Assembly: GCA_009911065.1 (NCBI GenBank)
Contig: QXWR01000050.1
Coordinates: 1 to 32,132, forward strand
Origin: Clostridiaceae bacterium
Lineage (GTDB): Bacteria > Bacillota > Clostridia > Lachnospirales > Lachnospiraceae
Direction: 5' to 3'
Length of the DNA stretch: 32,132 nucleotides
How positions within the stretch are numbered: the stretch's first letter is position 1; each line of letters starts with the position of its first letter. Of the stretch, positions 8,103 through 15,987 are shown one piece after another. The notes beneath the pieces are model-generated. The model searched no databases, had not been told where the DNA came from, and saw nothing but the letters and a program-made list of their open reading frames with translations. Both the position numbers and the translations under genes were made by a program.

Positions 8103-8122
8103 ATGCGTGTGCTTGCACGCAT
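8103..8122. promoter_or_regulatory. Inverted repeat upstream of ilvB, candidate TetR operator
   Basis: ATGCGTG-N6-CACGCAT is an inverted repeat with seven-base arms, 19 bp before the ilvB ATG at 8084. Its core TGTGCTTGCAC is the reverse complement of the motif between ilvB and ilvN. Position and symmetry suit an operator for the adjacent TetR protein. Confidence 0.4.
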
Positions 8123-8138
8123 ATTATTTATTTTTATA

Positions 8139-8160
8139 GGAAACGACTTCCGCCGTTTCC
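8139..8160. promoter_or_regulatory. Hairpin between tetR and ilvB
   Basis: GGAAACG-N8-CGTTTCC forms a seven-base-pair stem downstream of the tetR stop. On the minus strand it is followed by TATAAAAATAA rather than a clean T tract, so it could be a weak terminator that attenuates read-through into ilvB, or a second protein-binding palindrome. Confidence 0.35.
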
Positions 8161-8190
8161 CATTATATTGCCATCTGACAGCGCCAAACA

Positions 8191-8766
8191 TTACTGATTG
8201 ATTCCTTCTATAAACATTTTCACACTCTCTTTAATGTACGCATCTTTTTCAACATCTGTAAGTTCTTTTCCGAACGATGCATTCAGAAATGTATAGCCAA
8301 ATGTTGCCGAAAACACGGTCAATGCCAGCGTCTTAAAGTCTTTCTCAGGTATTTTTCCCATCTCACACATCTTATTCAGGTAATCGGTAAATGTCATCAA
8401 AAAAGCCTGTGGAACTTTCATAATGAGCTGTTTGGTTTCCTCATAGAGCTGTGGCGCTCTCAGACCGATTGACAGATTGACAAATTCTGGTGTCATCCGG
8501 TCAATATATGCTCTCATAAACATTTCCAGGTCTGCCTGCAAATCCCACGCTACATTTTCAAAAACCTCCGGTGTGACATTCGCCCGCCATTCTGCTTGGT
8601 TTGCCCCTTGTAAAACAATATCCTTTTTACTCTCAAACTTACGGAACAGAGTACACTCATTTACACCAGCTACCTTGGCAATCTCTTTCGTAGTAGTTGC
8701 GACATATCCCTTGTCTCGGACTAATGTCATTGCTGCGTCAATTATTTTTTGACTTGTTTCATCCAA
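8191..8766 (-). CDS. TetR/AcrR-family transcriptional regulator
   Basis: The start is taken as TTG at 8766: an AGGAGG site lies seven bases before it, the first residues (LDETSQKIIDAAMTLVRDKG) match the usual TetR N-terminus, and the promoter at 8801-8829 rules out the longer frame. Residues 10-50 form the helix-turn-helix (YVATTTKEIAKVAGVNECTL, FRKFESKKDI). The C-terminal ~130 residues are a typical all-helical ligand domain without a recognisable ligand. The product is about 191 residues. It is the first gene before ilvB-ilvN on the same strand, and related short motifs in its leader and in both downstream gaps suggest it controls itself and ilvBN. The ligand is unknown. Confidence 0.88.
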   Translation of the reverse strand: MDETSQKIIDAAMTLVRDKGYVATTTKEIAKVAGVNECTLFRKFESKKDIVLQGANQAEWRANVTPEVFENVAWDLQADLEMFMRAYIDRMTPEFVNLSIGLRAPQLYEETKQLIMKVPQAFLMTFTDYLNKMCEMGKIPEKDFKTLALTVFSATFGYTFLNASFGKELTDVEKDAYIKESVKMFIEGINQ

Positions 8767-8783
8767 ATTTTCTTCCTCCTCAA

Positions 8784-8793
8784 TGCAAGTACA
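8784..8793. promoter_or_regulatory. Motif copy TGCAAGTACA in the tetR leader
   Basis: TGCAAGTACA differs by one base from TGCAAGCACA found in the tetR-ilvB and ilvB-ilvN gaps. It lies just downstream of the -10 box of the tetR promoter and before its ribosome binding site, where a bound repressor would block transcription. Autoregulation is inferred. Confidence 0.3.
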
Positions 8794-8800
8794 TGCTTTC

Positions 8801-8829
8801 ATATTAGCAGACAAAATAATGGAAGTCAA
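8801..8829 (-). promoter_or_regulatory. Sigma-A-type promoter of tetR(-ilvBN)
   Basis: On the minus strand, TTGACT (8824-8829) and TAATAT (8801-8806) are separated by exactly 17 bp. Both boxes are close to consensus. The promoter is placed correctly for a TTG start at 8766 and may also drive ilvBN. Confidence 0.7.
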
Positions 8830-8956
8830 TAGGCTAATAGCTCTGGTCGAAGCTACAAATCCGATATAAGAAACTGTCGGAGCAAAAGCGCACGATTTAA
8901 AAAAATGTTAGGAAGAAAACTTCAGCATACTTTGCCCTTTATTTCATAAATCTCAT

Positions 8957-9718
8957 TTACAGCCATACTCCCCAATCACCATAACGATATGTACCACTGC
9001 CATGATGGAGTTTCCCATCTGCCTTTAACTGACGGAACGCATTTGTCATACGAATCAGGATTTCTGGCTGTATATCCAGCGAATGGTGTGCCGGGAATAC
9101 CTGTTTTACAGGTAAAGCTGCAACCTTTTCCAGTGAAGCAAGATAGGCTTCTGGGTCAGTGGAAGGGTAATAAGCAAACAGGACGTCTTTATAGACCAAA
9201 TCGCCGGTATACAAATATCCTTTGTCTTTCTCCCAAAAACATAAATGTCCGGGAGAATGTCCGGGCGTATGCAGCACTTCAATTTCCCTGCCGCCAATAT
9301 CAATCATGTCGTGGTCATTTAATACTCTTGTTGGCGTACCCTGAAAAAATACATAATCATCAACATTAAAACCGTCAGGCAGATCACAACGGTCCACCAC
9401 CATTTCCTTAACGGTTTCGATTGTCAGGGGAAATTTCCCATCCAGCCAGTCCAATTCTTCTTCGTGTGCATAAAATTCCGGGAAATACTTATGCCCGCCG
9501 ATATGATCCCAGTGAATGTGCGTGGCAACCGCCGCAATCGGTTTATCTGTAAGTTTTCGGACTACATCATATATATTGGAAATCCCCAGCCCTGTGTCAA
9601 TAAGCAGACTTTTTTCTTTTCCATTCAGCAAATAACAATGGGTTTCTTCCCAATGCCGATATTCACTTATGATTATGGTTTCACTATCAATCCTGTCTAT
9701 GGTAAACCAATTATCCAT
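8957..9718 (-). CDS. Metallo-beta-lactamase-fold hydrolase, 253 aa
   Basis: The MBL metal-binding signature is complete: THIHWDHIGG gives H67, H69, D71 and H72; a further His lies in HTPGHSPGH (~154), Asp in YTGDL (~173) and His in FPAHHS (~222). These are the ligands for a two-metal centre. The protein is a cytoplasmic size without signal peptide. The family includes glyoxalase II, lactonases and beta-lactamase-like hydrolases; the substrate cannot be told. The gene lies 19 bp after a tautomerase gene on the same strand, so the two probably form an operon handling a small metabolite. Its last codons (DWGVWL, stop) have a near-perfect duplicate at 27891-27918. Confidence 0.85.
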   Translation of the reverse strand: MDNWFTIDRIDSETIIISEYRHWEETHCYLLNGKEKSLLIDTGLGISNIYDVVRKLTDKPIAAVATHIHWDHIGGHKYFPEFYAHEEELDWLDGKFPLTIETVKEMVVDRCDLPDGFNVDDYVFFQGTPTRVLNDHDMIDIGGREIEVLHTPGHSPGHLCFWEKDKGYLYTGDLVYKDVLFAYYPSTDPEAYLASLEKVAALPVKQVFPAHHSLDIQPEILIRMTNAFRQLKADGKLHHGSGTYRYGDWGVWL

Positions 9719-9737
9719 TATCCTAACTTCCTTCCAG

Positions 9738-9950
9738 TTATGATTTGTGTGCCTGTATATATTCCGCTTTCACTTTATCAATCGTTTTACCGCCAATTCC
9801 AAAGTTCTTATCTGGCAGTTCTTTAATCGTAGTCACAAAAAATTCCTGCGGCACATTCATAATTTCAGAAGATACTTCTGTTAATCTTTTTATCAGAAGT
9901 TCCTTTTGTTTATCCGATAAAATTCCGCTTTCTACTGTAATGTATGGCAT
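9738..9950 (-). CDS. 4-oxalocrotonate tautomerase-family protein
   Basis: A 70-residue protein starting MPYITVESG; the Pro after the initiator Met is the catalytic base of this family once Met is removed. The helix SDKQKELLIKRLTEV and the VTIKELP-type strand (here FVTTIKELPDKNFGIGG) match the 4-OT fold. A strong AAGGAGG site precedes ATG at 9950. Members isomerise enol/keto forms of small acids and usually assemble as hexamers. It probably shares an operon with the downstream MBL hydrolase. Confidence 0.85.
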   Translation of the reverse strand: MPYITVESGILSDKQKELLIKRLTEVSSEIMNVPQEFFVTTIKELPDKNFGIGGKTIDKVKAEYIQAHKS

Positions 9951-10006
9951 TTTGTCCCTCCTTCAACTTTTCGTTCATTGTTTATTCAGCCCCGCTAATC
10001 GGGCAG

Positions 10007-10126
10007 TTATAGTTTTATCGCTGTTATATCCTCTGGTTCCAGGAAATCTTTTACCACCCTGGACATATAAACATCTGATCCGTTTTGGTATCTATAATTT
10101 GATGAATCAATCAGTACCAATTTCAC
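10007..10126 (-). CDS. Small ORF downstream of brxL remnant, 39 aa
   Basis: From GTG at 10126 the frame reads KLVLIDSSNYRYQNGSDVYM, then SRVVKDFLEPEDITAIKL and stop. Composition looks protein-like, but there is no clear ribosome binding site and no family is recognised. It could be the stump of a further gene of the BREX locus or non-coding debris. Confidence 0.2.
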   Translation of the reverse strand: MKLVLIDSSNYRYQNGSDVYMSRVVKDFLEPEDITAIKL

Positions 10127-10132
10127 TGGGAT

Positions 10133-10457
10133 TCACCCCCCCAATGCCTTAAACACTGCATTCTCCGCACTTGGATACGGAATCAACTGAAATGCACTCA
10201 TCAGAGCAGCCGGTCAAACTTTTCTGGATATTCATCCGCAAGAATATGCTTTACATTCTGTACGCCTTTCTCGATGACCGATTCATCATCCGAACAACAA
10301 TACTGCCTAACAGAAACTCAAGAACATAGACCGAGACATTTGCCCCTTCCTTGATTTTCTTTGTCAAGTCTTTCCGAACAACCTTACCGTCAAAGTTCTG
10401 ACGGAGCTTGTTCTTTATTTCTTCATGGGTGCTTTCACCATCTGTAAATTGCCCTAT
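10133..10457 (-). pseudogene. brxL: brxL remnant: both ends kept, middle deleted
   Basis: BrxL is the Lon-like AAA+ protein closing type 1 BREX operons, normally about 670-690 residues. An AGGAGG site lies 8 bases before ATA at 10457, where ATG would be expected; the frame then reads GQFTDGESTHEEIKNKLRQN, FDGKVVRKDLTKKIKEGANV, YVLEFLLG, the BrxL N-terminus. A one-base loss near 10305 shifts the frame to QYCCSDDESVIEKGVQNVKH, ILADEY. At about 10210 it jumps to PAALMSAFQLIPYPSAENAV, FKALG, the BrxL C-terminus. About 570 codons, including both ATPase and protease-like parts, are gone. It follows pglZ by 21 bp. Confidence 0.85.
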
Positions 10458-10478
10458 CTTTCCATCCTCCTACGATAC

Positions 10479-13205
10479 TTAACTAAAGAAATCAAACTCA
10501 TCCACCGCAAAAGCGATGTCAATCTGGAATGACTCATGCTGGGGCATCTGCAATCCCTGTTCGTCTGCAATGACCAGATAATAAGTAGCAGTATTGCTGT
10601 ATTTCAGAGATTTCAGATTAAACTGGCAACGGAAAATACGCTCTGCACCATTATCGCTTGTCTTATCTGCAATAATCTTCTGAACATCGCTAATCTGCTT
10701 GCCATTTTCATCCGTAAAGTAAACCTGATAAGTAGCTGCTTCACGGTTGGCGCCAACAGCATCCTTCTGATAGAAATTCAGAGAAAAAATCATATTACTG
10801 ATTTTATGGTTTGCTGACAACAGATTAACCGTTACCGGTTTCGTATCATATTTCTCCTTATTACGTTTATACTCCATAGAATCGTTGCGGAGATAGTGAT
10901 ACTCGATGACCGGAACAACCATTTCTTGCAAGCTGATACCGCCATGCACAAAGTTCAGGCCACCGCCATTCATCTTAATACGAATGCTTTCTCTCGGTGC
11001 AAAACCATCAAAGTCAGATTTCCCGTCCAGGAACTTCACAGGCAATAAGTAATTTGGCTGTACGCCCTTTTGCATGATCGCATATCGTCTGCCATATTCC
11101 ACACAGTGTTTCGCACTTTCTTTTTTCTGATCATTGATGTTTTCCCTGTCCACATTGTAAAACTCATTTTTTCCTACTTTGTCATCCTCGGTCAACGGGC
11201 TGTATGTATAAAGAAATCCATGGTCAGCTGTAATCAAAATATTCGTACCGCCAAATTCATTTACAATAATACGCACAAGGTTTTTCAGCTCTGAAATTGC
11301 CTTATCACAGGCAGCAAAAACAGCGGTATCAGAAGTGTGGCTTGCTTCATCAATGGTATCATGGTAGATATAAACTACATCCATTCCTTTTACCAATGCA
11401 CTTCGTTCTGCCCGCTTCATGGCGATAATGTCATTATACTTCAATGCTACACTCGACGGATCTTCTGATTTCAAAACCTTATCACGATAGCCGCTTGCCG
11501 TAGACTGTCCGTCTGCCAGCACAGTCAAAATATCGTTCCGAAGTTCTACCGTCAGTTCCTTATGTGGAAGCAGTGCTGCCATACCAAACTTTGTGATAGA
11601 GGGGAAGATACTCTGCATACTGCCAAGAGAAACCTTACTCTGTGTTTCTCTGCGAAGCTGATCTGCCATCGTTGCCGCCACTTCATAACGCATAGCATCC
11701 GAAATAATCACAAATATCTTGGTATCTGAAGTTTTGATGCGAGAACAATAAAATTCTTCCTGTTGCGGTACTTCCAGAACCTTGCCATAGGTTGCCAGTT
11801 CGTCTGCACACACATCCGACCAGTTGTTACCCAGTTCACCTAAGAACCAGTGCGTATAAAGTCCTTCCACTTTATCAACAACATGCTTGAACAGATCGTC
11901 CAGCAGAATATTGGAAGTTTCCAGGCTCTTTTGGAAACTTTGGTGGAACAAACGGTAGTAAGTGTCCATCTGATAATAGCTTTCGGTGTATTCCTTCCAG
12001 ATGCCCCTTGCTTCTGCGGTATGGAATCCGGCAGAGTGTTCCTTGAAGAAGCTCTGCATATTTGCAACCTGCAAAATACCGTTATAAAAATTCTCAAATG
12101 GCTCATACCATGCACAGGTTCTACGTTTCTCCACCGCCCCCGTAATGGTATCCACATCAATGATATGGTCGCTGATTTCGGTCATCAGCTTTGTCAGAAT
12201 CACTTCGTTGATGCATGGGAAGCACTCTGTACCAACCAGATCGTCAACCGTCAGTTTTTCAAACCGCTGATGCAGACGTGCTTCATCTTCCACATATCTT
12301 GCCACATCATAAAGCTGCTGAATATCTCGGCCCAGGCCGCCCTCTGCCCCAGGGCACCTTCCCGCCCTAACGAGCTCCCCTTGTCTTCCGGCTTCGCCGG
12401 AATTCACCTTGTCGCTATGAAGCCATTCCGAAATGAAATCGTAGCAATACGCCTGGTGCGGCATAGAAATAAATCCGTCCAGTCCGGCAAGATATTCCTG
12501 CCGCATAGTACGAGTAACAGCGGTCAACAATAAATGAATTGCCAGCCGTCCAAGGTCAGGCTCTTCCTCACAAAATCCGCATCCCTGGCGAACCATCGCC
12601 CAGAATGCACCGTCTGCATGATACTTTACGAAATCCTGATAAACTGCATTGTGATGCAAATCAAGTCCGGCACGGAACACACTGCGTAAAATCTGATTCG
12701 GCTGTGCGTCCTTCAATCCGCAGATTGCCGCCATAACAGCCATATGCAGCTGTGCCGGAGTTTCCGGAACTTTATTCTGAGTGCTGATTTTCAAACGACG
12801 GTCTTTCGCATTGAAATAGGCACGATAATTTTTCACCTGCTTTCTCATGGCCGGATTCGATGCAAGTCCCATCTCATCCATCCAAATCGAAATCAAATCT
12901 GCACGGAACTCCTCGCTGTAAAGCTCTATATCTAAAAGCCAGTTATCATCCGGGCGGTTGTACGCCAACGGACTGTAAACCAGATAGTTTGTGGTCAAAT
13001 CGTCTACTGAAAGCAGCTTCTTCACAGAAAATGCGTTGTTTCCAGTCAGTGCAACTACCTTTGCATTTTCAAGAACCACCTCCTCCACCTTGTCCTCAAA
13101 TTCTTTATCTTCATCGTACCAGAAGATGATACGACGCTGATAAAATTCCGGCAAAGGGGCAGCAAACCGCCGGTTCAAGTCTTGTATTACTTTGTCGGTA
13201 TCCAT
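10479..13205 (-). CDS. pglZ: BREX-1 PglZ (type A), alkaline-phosphatase-superfamily protein
   Basis: PglZ is a core BREX component needed, in studied type 1 systems, for both phage defence and host DNA methylation. The alkaline phosphatase-type metal motifs are visible: IFVIISDAMRYEVA with D503, and ITADHGFLYT with D661/H662. The N-terminal half is helical and carries YDFISEWLHS and QQLYDVARYVEDEARL. Between these two, at residues ~264-293, sits an extra segment (DKVNSGEAGRQGELVRAGRC, PGAEGGLGR) encoded by a palindromic repeat also present in brxB. The frame stays open, so the insert is translated. The total is 908 residues, about 28 longer than expected. ATG at 13205 has an AGGAGG site; the gene follows the AlbA_2 gene by 10 bp. 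Confidence 0.93.
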   Translation of the reverse strand: MDTDKVIQDLNRRFAAPLPEFYQRRIIFWYDEDKEFEDKVEEVVLENAKVVALTGNNAFSVKKLLSVDDLTTNYLVYSPLAYNRPDDNWLLDIELYSEEFRADLISIWMDEMGLASNPAMRKQVKNYRAYFNAKDRRLKISTQNKVPETPAQLHMAVMAAICGLKDAQPNQILRSVFRAGLDLHHNAVYQDFVKYHADGAFWAMVRQGCGFCEEEPDLGRLAIHLLLTAVTRTMRQEYLAGLDGFISMPHQAYCYDFISEWLHSDKVNSGEAGRQGELVRAGRCPGAEGGLGRDIQQLYDVARYVEDEARLHQRFEKLTVDDLVGTECFPCINEVILTKLMTEISDHIIDVDTITGAVEKRRTCAWYEPFENFYNGILQVANMQSFFKEHSAGFHTAEARGIWKEYTESYYQMDTYYRLFHQSFQKSLETSNILLDDLFKHVVDKVEGLYTHWFLGELGNNWSDVCADELATYGKVLEVPQQEEFYCSRIKTSDTKIFVIISDAMRYEVAATMADQLRRETQSKVSLGSMQSIFPSITKFGMAALLPHKELTVELRNDILTVLADGQSTASGYRDKVLKSEDPSSVALKYNDIIAMKRAERSALVKGMDVVYIYHDTIDEASHTSDTAVFAACDKAISELKNLVRIIVNEFGGTNILITADHGFLYTYSPLTEDDKVGKNEFYNVDRENINDQKKESAKHCVEYGRRYAIMQKGVQPNYLLPVKFLDGKSDFDGFAPRESIRIKMNGGGLNFVHGGISLQEMVVPVIEYHYLRNDSMEYKRNKEKYDTKPVTVNLLSANHKISNMIFSLNFYQKDAVGANREAATYQVYFTDENGKQISDVQKIIADKTSDNGAERIFRCQFNLKSLKYSNTATYYLVIADEQGLQMPQHESFQIDIAFAVDEFDFFS
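12328..12416 (-). repeat. Protein-coding palindromic repeat, copy in pglZ
   Basis: An 89-bp GC-rich segment almost identical to 23685-23773. Read on the minus strand, it opens with GACAAGGTGAATTC and closes with GGCGGCCTGGGCCG. It contains a hairpin TTCCGGC-GAA-GCCGGAA, a second short hairpin around GCTCGTTAGGGC and further G/C-rich inverted repeats. It inserts about 28 residues into PglZ without changing frame. Its base composition is far richer in G+C than the host gene. Confidence 0.85.
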
Positions 13206-13215
13206 GCTGCACCTC

Positions 13216-14703
13216 CTATCTTTTCTTTATAATAAGCCATTTTGCTTTTCTTCTGTTTCCTTGCTGTTCGAGTATGCCTTGTTCTTTTAACTCTGCAAAA
13301 ATTCTGGAAATTGTTCTTTTTGATATTCCAAGCTTCTCTGCATACTGTGCCTGCGTTTCTGTCGGATTTTCGGCAATGATCTTCAGCAGTTTTTGAATAT
13401 GATCTGGAAAAACTTTGTCTGTATATGCCACTTCATCAACGTCATTTTTAATGTCATTAGTGCCATTTTCAACGCTATCAATGCTGTTAGTATCTGCATT
13501 AACGCCATTTTTGATATTATTGTCGTTATTCTGACCTCGATAAATATTGATACGCAAATCAACCTCACCGCCAATGAACTCCGGCTCCCGCAGTCCGGCA
13601 GCTTTTACTTTATCAATAATTCTTGGAACGCCACTTCCCCAATGCTCGATCAAGTTCATATAAGCAAATGCATAAGCAAGAGCTTCATTTCTGATTTTGG
13701 AATACCCTTCTTTCATACGCTCCATCGTCTGTCCCATTGGCAACTTTCCAGGGGAAGTGATTTCCAATCGGTTGTCATATACCGCAACCTGTACTGTACC
13801 ATGATCCAGATAGCTGCGATGTACCATGGCATTGATAATCAACTCACGAATAGCATCCGGTGGAATTTCATAAATATCCTGCCGGTAAATTCCCACAAAC
13901 GTAGCCCCCAAGTGAATGTTTCGCAAAACAAACTGAAATGCTTCATCTATTTGCTCCCAAAGCGGGCCGGGATATTCTCTACGGTCAACAAATACCGCTT
14001 TTGTTGTACCTTTGAACACACCACATTGTGTTGTGACATGAAGTCCTCCGTTGCCAGTCAAAATGGCAAAGGCATTGGACGGATAATCTTTCCCGTCACG
14101 CTCAATCAAAACCCCCCAAGAACGCAACTGCTGTCTGCCAACATCTTTGACAGAAGCTCTCTGTTCCTCATTATGAGCGTTTTTCACTGCCTGTTCCTTC
14201 ATGGCTTTGCAAAGAGCATCAATATCTTCATCTGTAATCGTTAATCCAGTACACAAAGCTTGATCGAAATAGCGGTTGCTCCCTTCAAACATCAGCTCTT
14301 TGATCATGTATTCGTCAGCAAGACGGGTAGTTCCGGCAACACGGACATATACCCCGCCTTCTTTACCAAGAGCCTTGATATAATACGGTCGCTGTCTGCC
14401 CTCGGAAATTTCCGCTACAATGACTGTTTTTCCGTCAACTGTCTGTAATGTAATATCTGGAATAATCGCCGGTTCACAGCTATCTGATACGGCATTGGCA
14501 ATTGCATCCATTTTCTTGAATACATCTTCCTTGTCAAAGCCAATTACTTCTCTGGTCTTATCGGTAATTCCGAAAATGATTTTACCTCCGGTTCCATTGG
14601 CAAAGGCAACTACAGACTTCATATATTTGATGCTTTTTTCCGGCAGATTCTCTTTGAACTCCACATTCTTTGATTCACCTGCAAGAATTTCTCCTATGGT
14701 CAT
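13216..14703 (-). CDS. AlbA_2 (Schlafen-type) ATP-binding putative regulator in BREX operon
   Basis: A 495-residue protein of the COG2865 type. Residues 5-55 hold the AlbA_2 domain (NVEFKENLPEKSIKYMKSVV, AFANGTGGKIIFGITD). Residues ~280-375 carry a GHKL/HATPase_c_4-like module (PPDAIRELIINAMVHRSY with the conserved N, later GSGVPRI). Residues ~435-490 form a winged helix (TQAQYAEKLGISKRTISRIF). Between 388 and 430 is an Asn/Asp-rich low-complexity linker coded by imperfect short repeats. Related proteins are annotated as transcriptional regulators or helicase-like proteins, and AlbA_2 proteins occur often as BREX accessories. It lies between pglX and pglZ with 10 bp to pglZ. It may regulate or join the complex; the role is inferred. 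Confidence 0.85.
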   Translation of the reverse strand: MTIGEILAGESKNVEFKENLPEKSIKYMKSVVAFANGTGGKIIFGITDKTREVIGFDKEDVFKKMDAIANAVSDSCEPAIIPDITLQTVDGKTVIVAEISEGRQRPYYIKALGKEGGVYVRVAGTTRLADEYMIKELMFEGSNRYFDQALCTGLTITDEDIDALCKAMKEQAVKNAHNEEQRASVKDVGRQQLRSWGVLIERDGKDYPSNAFAILTGNGGLHVTTQCGVFKGTTKAVFVDRREYPGPLWEQIDEAFQFVLRNIHLGATFVGIYRQDIYEIPPDAIRELIINAMVHRSYLDHGTVQVAVYDNRLEITSPGKLPMGQTMERMKEGYSKIRNEALAYAFAYMNLIEHWGSGVPRIIDKVKAAGLREPEFIGGEVDLRINIYRGQNNDNNIKNGVNADTNSIDSVENGTNDIKNDVDEVAYTDKVFPDHIQKLLKIIAENPTETQAQYAEKLGISKRTISRIFAELKEQGILEQQGNRRKAKWLIIKKR

Positions 14704-14740
14704 AATAGCACCTCGCTTTCTTTTACAGCTTTATGTACTG

Positions 14741-15529
14741 TCACGATAGCATAGGTCCAATAAATTGAATCAATGCTGAAACAGCTGCTCCAAATTCTGC
14801 AACTCCCTTTATTGCCTGCAATGAAGCTATTGCTGTTTTTATCATGGATTTTTTTGGCTTTTCAGATACAATTTCTGCTTCTATAACTTCCAAGCTCTCA
14901 GATGCAGTTTCTTTATCTGTATCTGTAAGTGTATCCATTTTTGTTCGTACCGCAGCAATCAACCGTTCCAGTTCATTTGCATTTACACCAATATGCGTAG
15001 TTGCCGTAACGGTCGAATTATCATTTGCAATAATAGCTTGACCATTTTGTACAGTCACATTATAAACATTCTTTTCATCTATTCCCATATCAATACCTAT
15101 TTTCGTTAAATACCTTTCTACATGGCGAATCAACACCATAACAAACCGTTCATTAAATCCTTTGATTTTATCTTGCCATTTAGACGAAGAAGAATATCCC
15201 ATGGCAACGCCACGATATACAGAATTGTTTGTTTCTACTAAAAATCGTAAAACGGCATACACGTTTCGTACTTCTTCCTCATCTGTTTCGCCCAACGAAA
15301 AAGTCAAATGCCCGTATGAGCCTTGCACATTCTTGATTTCTTCTTCTAAATTCCAATCACAACTGCCACACCCACAGATATAATCATTTATAATTGGTGT
15401 GCTATCCATATATTTCACAAATTTTGCAAGCACACCTGCATAATCTCCATAATCTGCCTGAAGCAGTCGATTAGAACAGCTGTTAAAATCATATTGGATT
15501 TTTCTCAGTTCTTTTCTATTCAATTTCAT
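14741..15529 (-). CDS. Hypothetical 262-aa protein, candidate BREX accessory
   Basis: I do not assign a named domain. The N-terminal ~150 residues are helical and carry a CGCGSCDW motif (~52-60) and SYGHLTFSLGETDEEEVRNV. A β-prone Asn/Thr stretch follows (VQNGQAIIANDNSTVTATTH). The C-terminus is a charged helix (SESLEVIEAEIVSEKPKKS) and a hydrophobic last 30 residues (SLQAIKGVAEFGAAVSALIQ, FIGPMLS) that could be amphipathic or membrane-associating. The start of the gene overlaps the end of the zinc-ribbon gene by 14 bases, so the two are translationally coupled. Base composition is visibly AT-richer than pglZ and brxC. A defence-effector function is a guess from location. Confidence 0.7.
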   Translation of the reverse strand: MKLNRKELRKIQYDFNSCSNRLLQADYGDYAGVLAKFVKYMDSTPIINDYICGCGSCDWNLEEEIKNVQGSYGHLTFSLGETDEEEVRNVYAVLRFLVETNNSVYRGVAMGYSSSSKWQDKIKGFNERFVMVLIRHVERYLTKIGIDMGIDEKNVYNVTVQNGQAIIANDNSTVTATTHIGVNANELERLIAAVRTKMDTLTDTDKETASESLEVIEAEIVSEKPKKSMIKTAIASLQAIKGVAEFGAAVSALIQFIGPMLS

Positions 15530-15977
15530 AATTTTTCACCCCACAAAACGGGCAATACGCACCCGTCATTTTTAATAATGGCTTAATTTTGGCAGTACGC
15601 TTACAGCAGGGAAAATTACAAATTTCCATTGCTTCTATACCTGACCGAATAGGATCTTCACTTTCATGCTTTGGGCGTTTTCCAGCCTTGAATGAAATGA
15701 CTCCTTTTTTATTATGACGTTCTAATTTTTTGAATCCATCATAAATCATATCATTGAAAGCATTCGTCACCATTTTCATAGCAAGTTCAAGTACATCATC
15801 GGTAACGTAGTTTTCGCTTATCAAACCGCAACTTGGACAAAATATATTAAGTACGCCGTCATCCTTCAAATCAGAAGGTGTCCCCTTAAAATATGTGCCA
15901 CAATGCTCACATTGTAAAAGAACATAGCCATCATCATCTGTGGGAATAGAAATCGTCATATTGATCTCATCACTCAT
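15516..15977 (-). CDS. Zinc-ribbon protein, candidate BREX accessory, 153 aa
   Basis: Two CxxC zinc ribbons are visible. The first is LQCEHCGTYFKG (~22-33) with FCPSCGLI (~46-54), a TFIIB/RPB9-like ribbon. The second is NFPCCKRT (~121-128) with GAYCPFCGVKNYE (~139-151) at the very C-terminus. Between them lies a helical, basic linker (MKMVTNAFNDMIYDGFKKLE). The protein looks like a nucleic-acid or protein adaptor. ATG at 15977 follows GGGGAAA, 10 bp after the pglX stop; its 3' end overlaps the next gene. I know no such gene among the fixed BREX components. Confidence 0.75.
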   Translation of the reverse strand: MSDEINMTISIPTDDDGYVLLQCEHCGTYFKGTPSDLKDDGVLNIFCPSCGLISENYVTDDVLELAMKMVTNAFNDMIYDGFKKLERHNKKGVISFKAGKRPKHESEDPIRSGIEAMEICNFPCCKRTAKIKPLLKMTGAYCPFCGVKNYEIE

Positions 15978-15987
15978 ACTTTCCCCT

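Noticed and set aside
8139..8160. Hairpin as a full terminator of tetR
   Set aside because: No T tract follows on the coding strand, so at best it attenuates; kept only as a hairpin.
13430..13540. Possible CRISPR-like short repeats
   Set aside because: The repeats are imperfect, have no constant unit or spacers, and are coding sequence for a low-complexity linker.
13393..14244. 283-aa plus-strand open frame opposite the AlbA_2 gene
   Set aside because: Antisense shadow; its repetitive N-terminus merely mirrors the low-complexity linker of the real gene.
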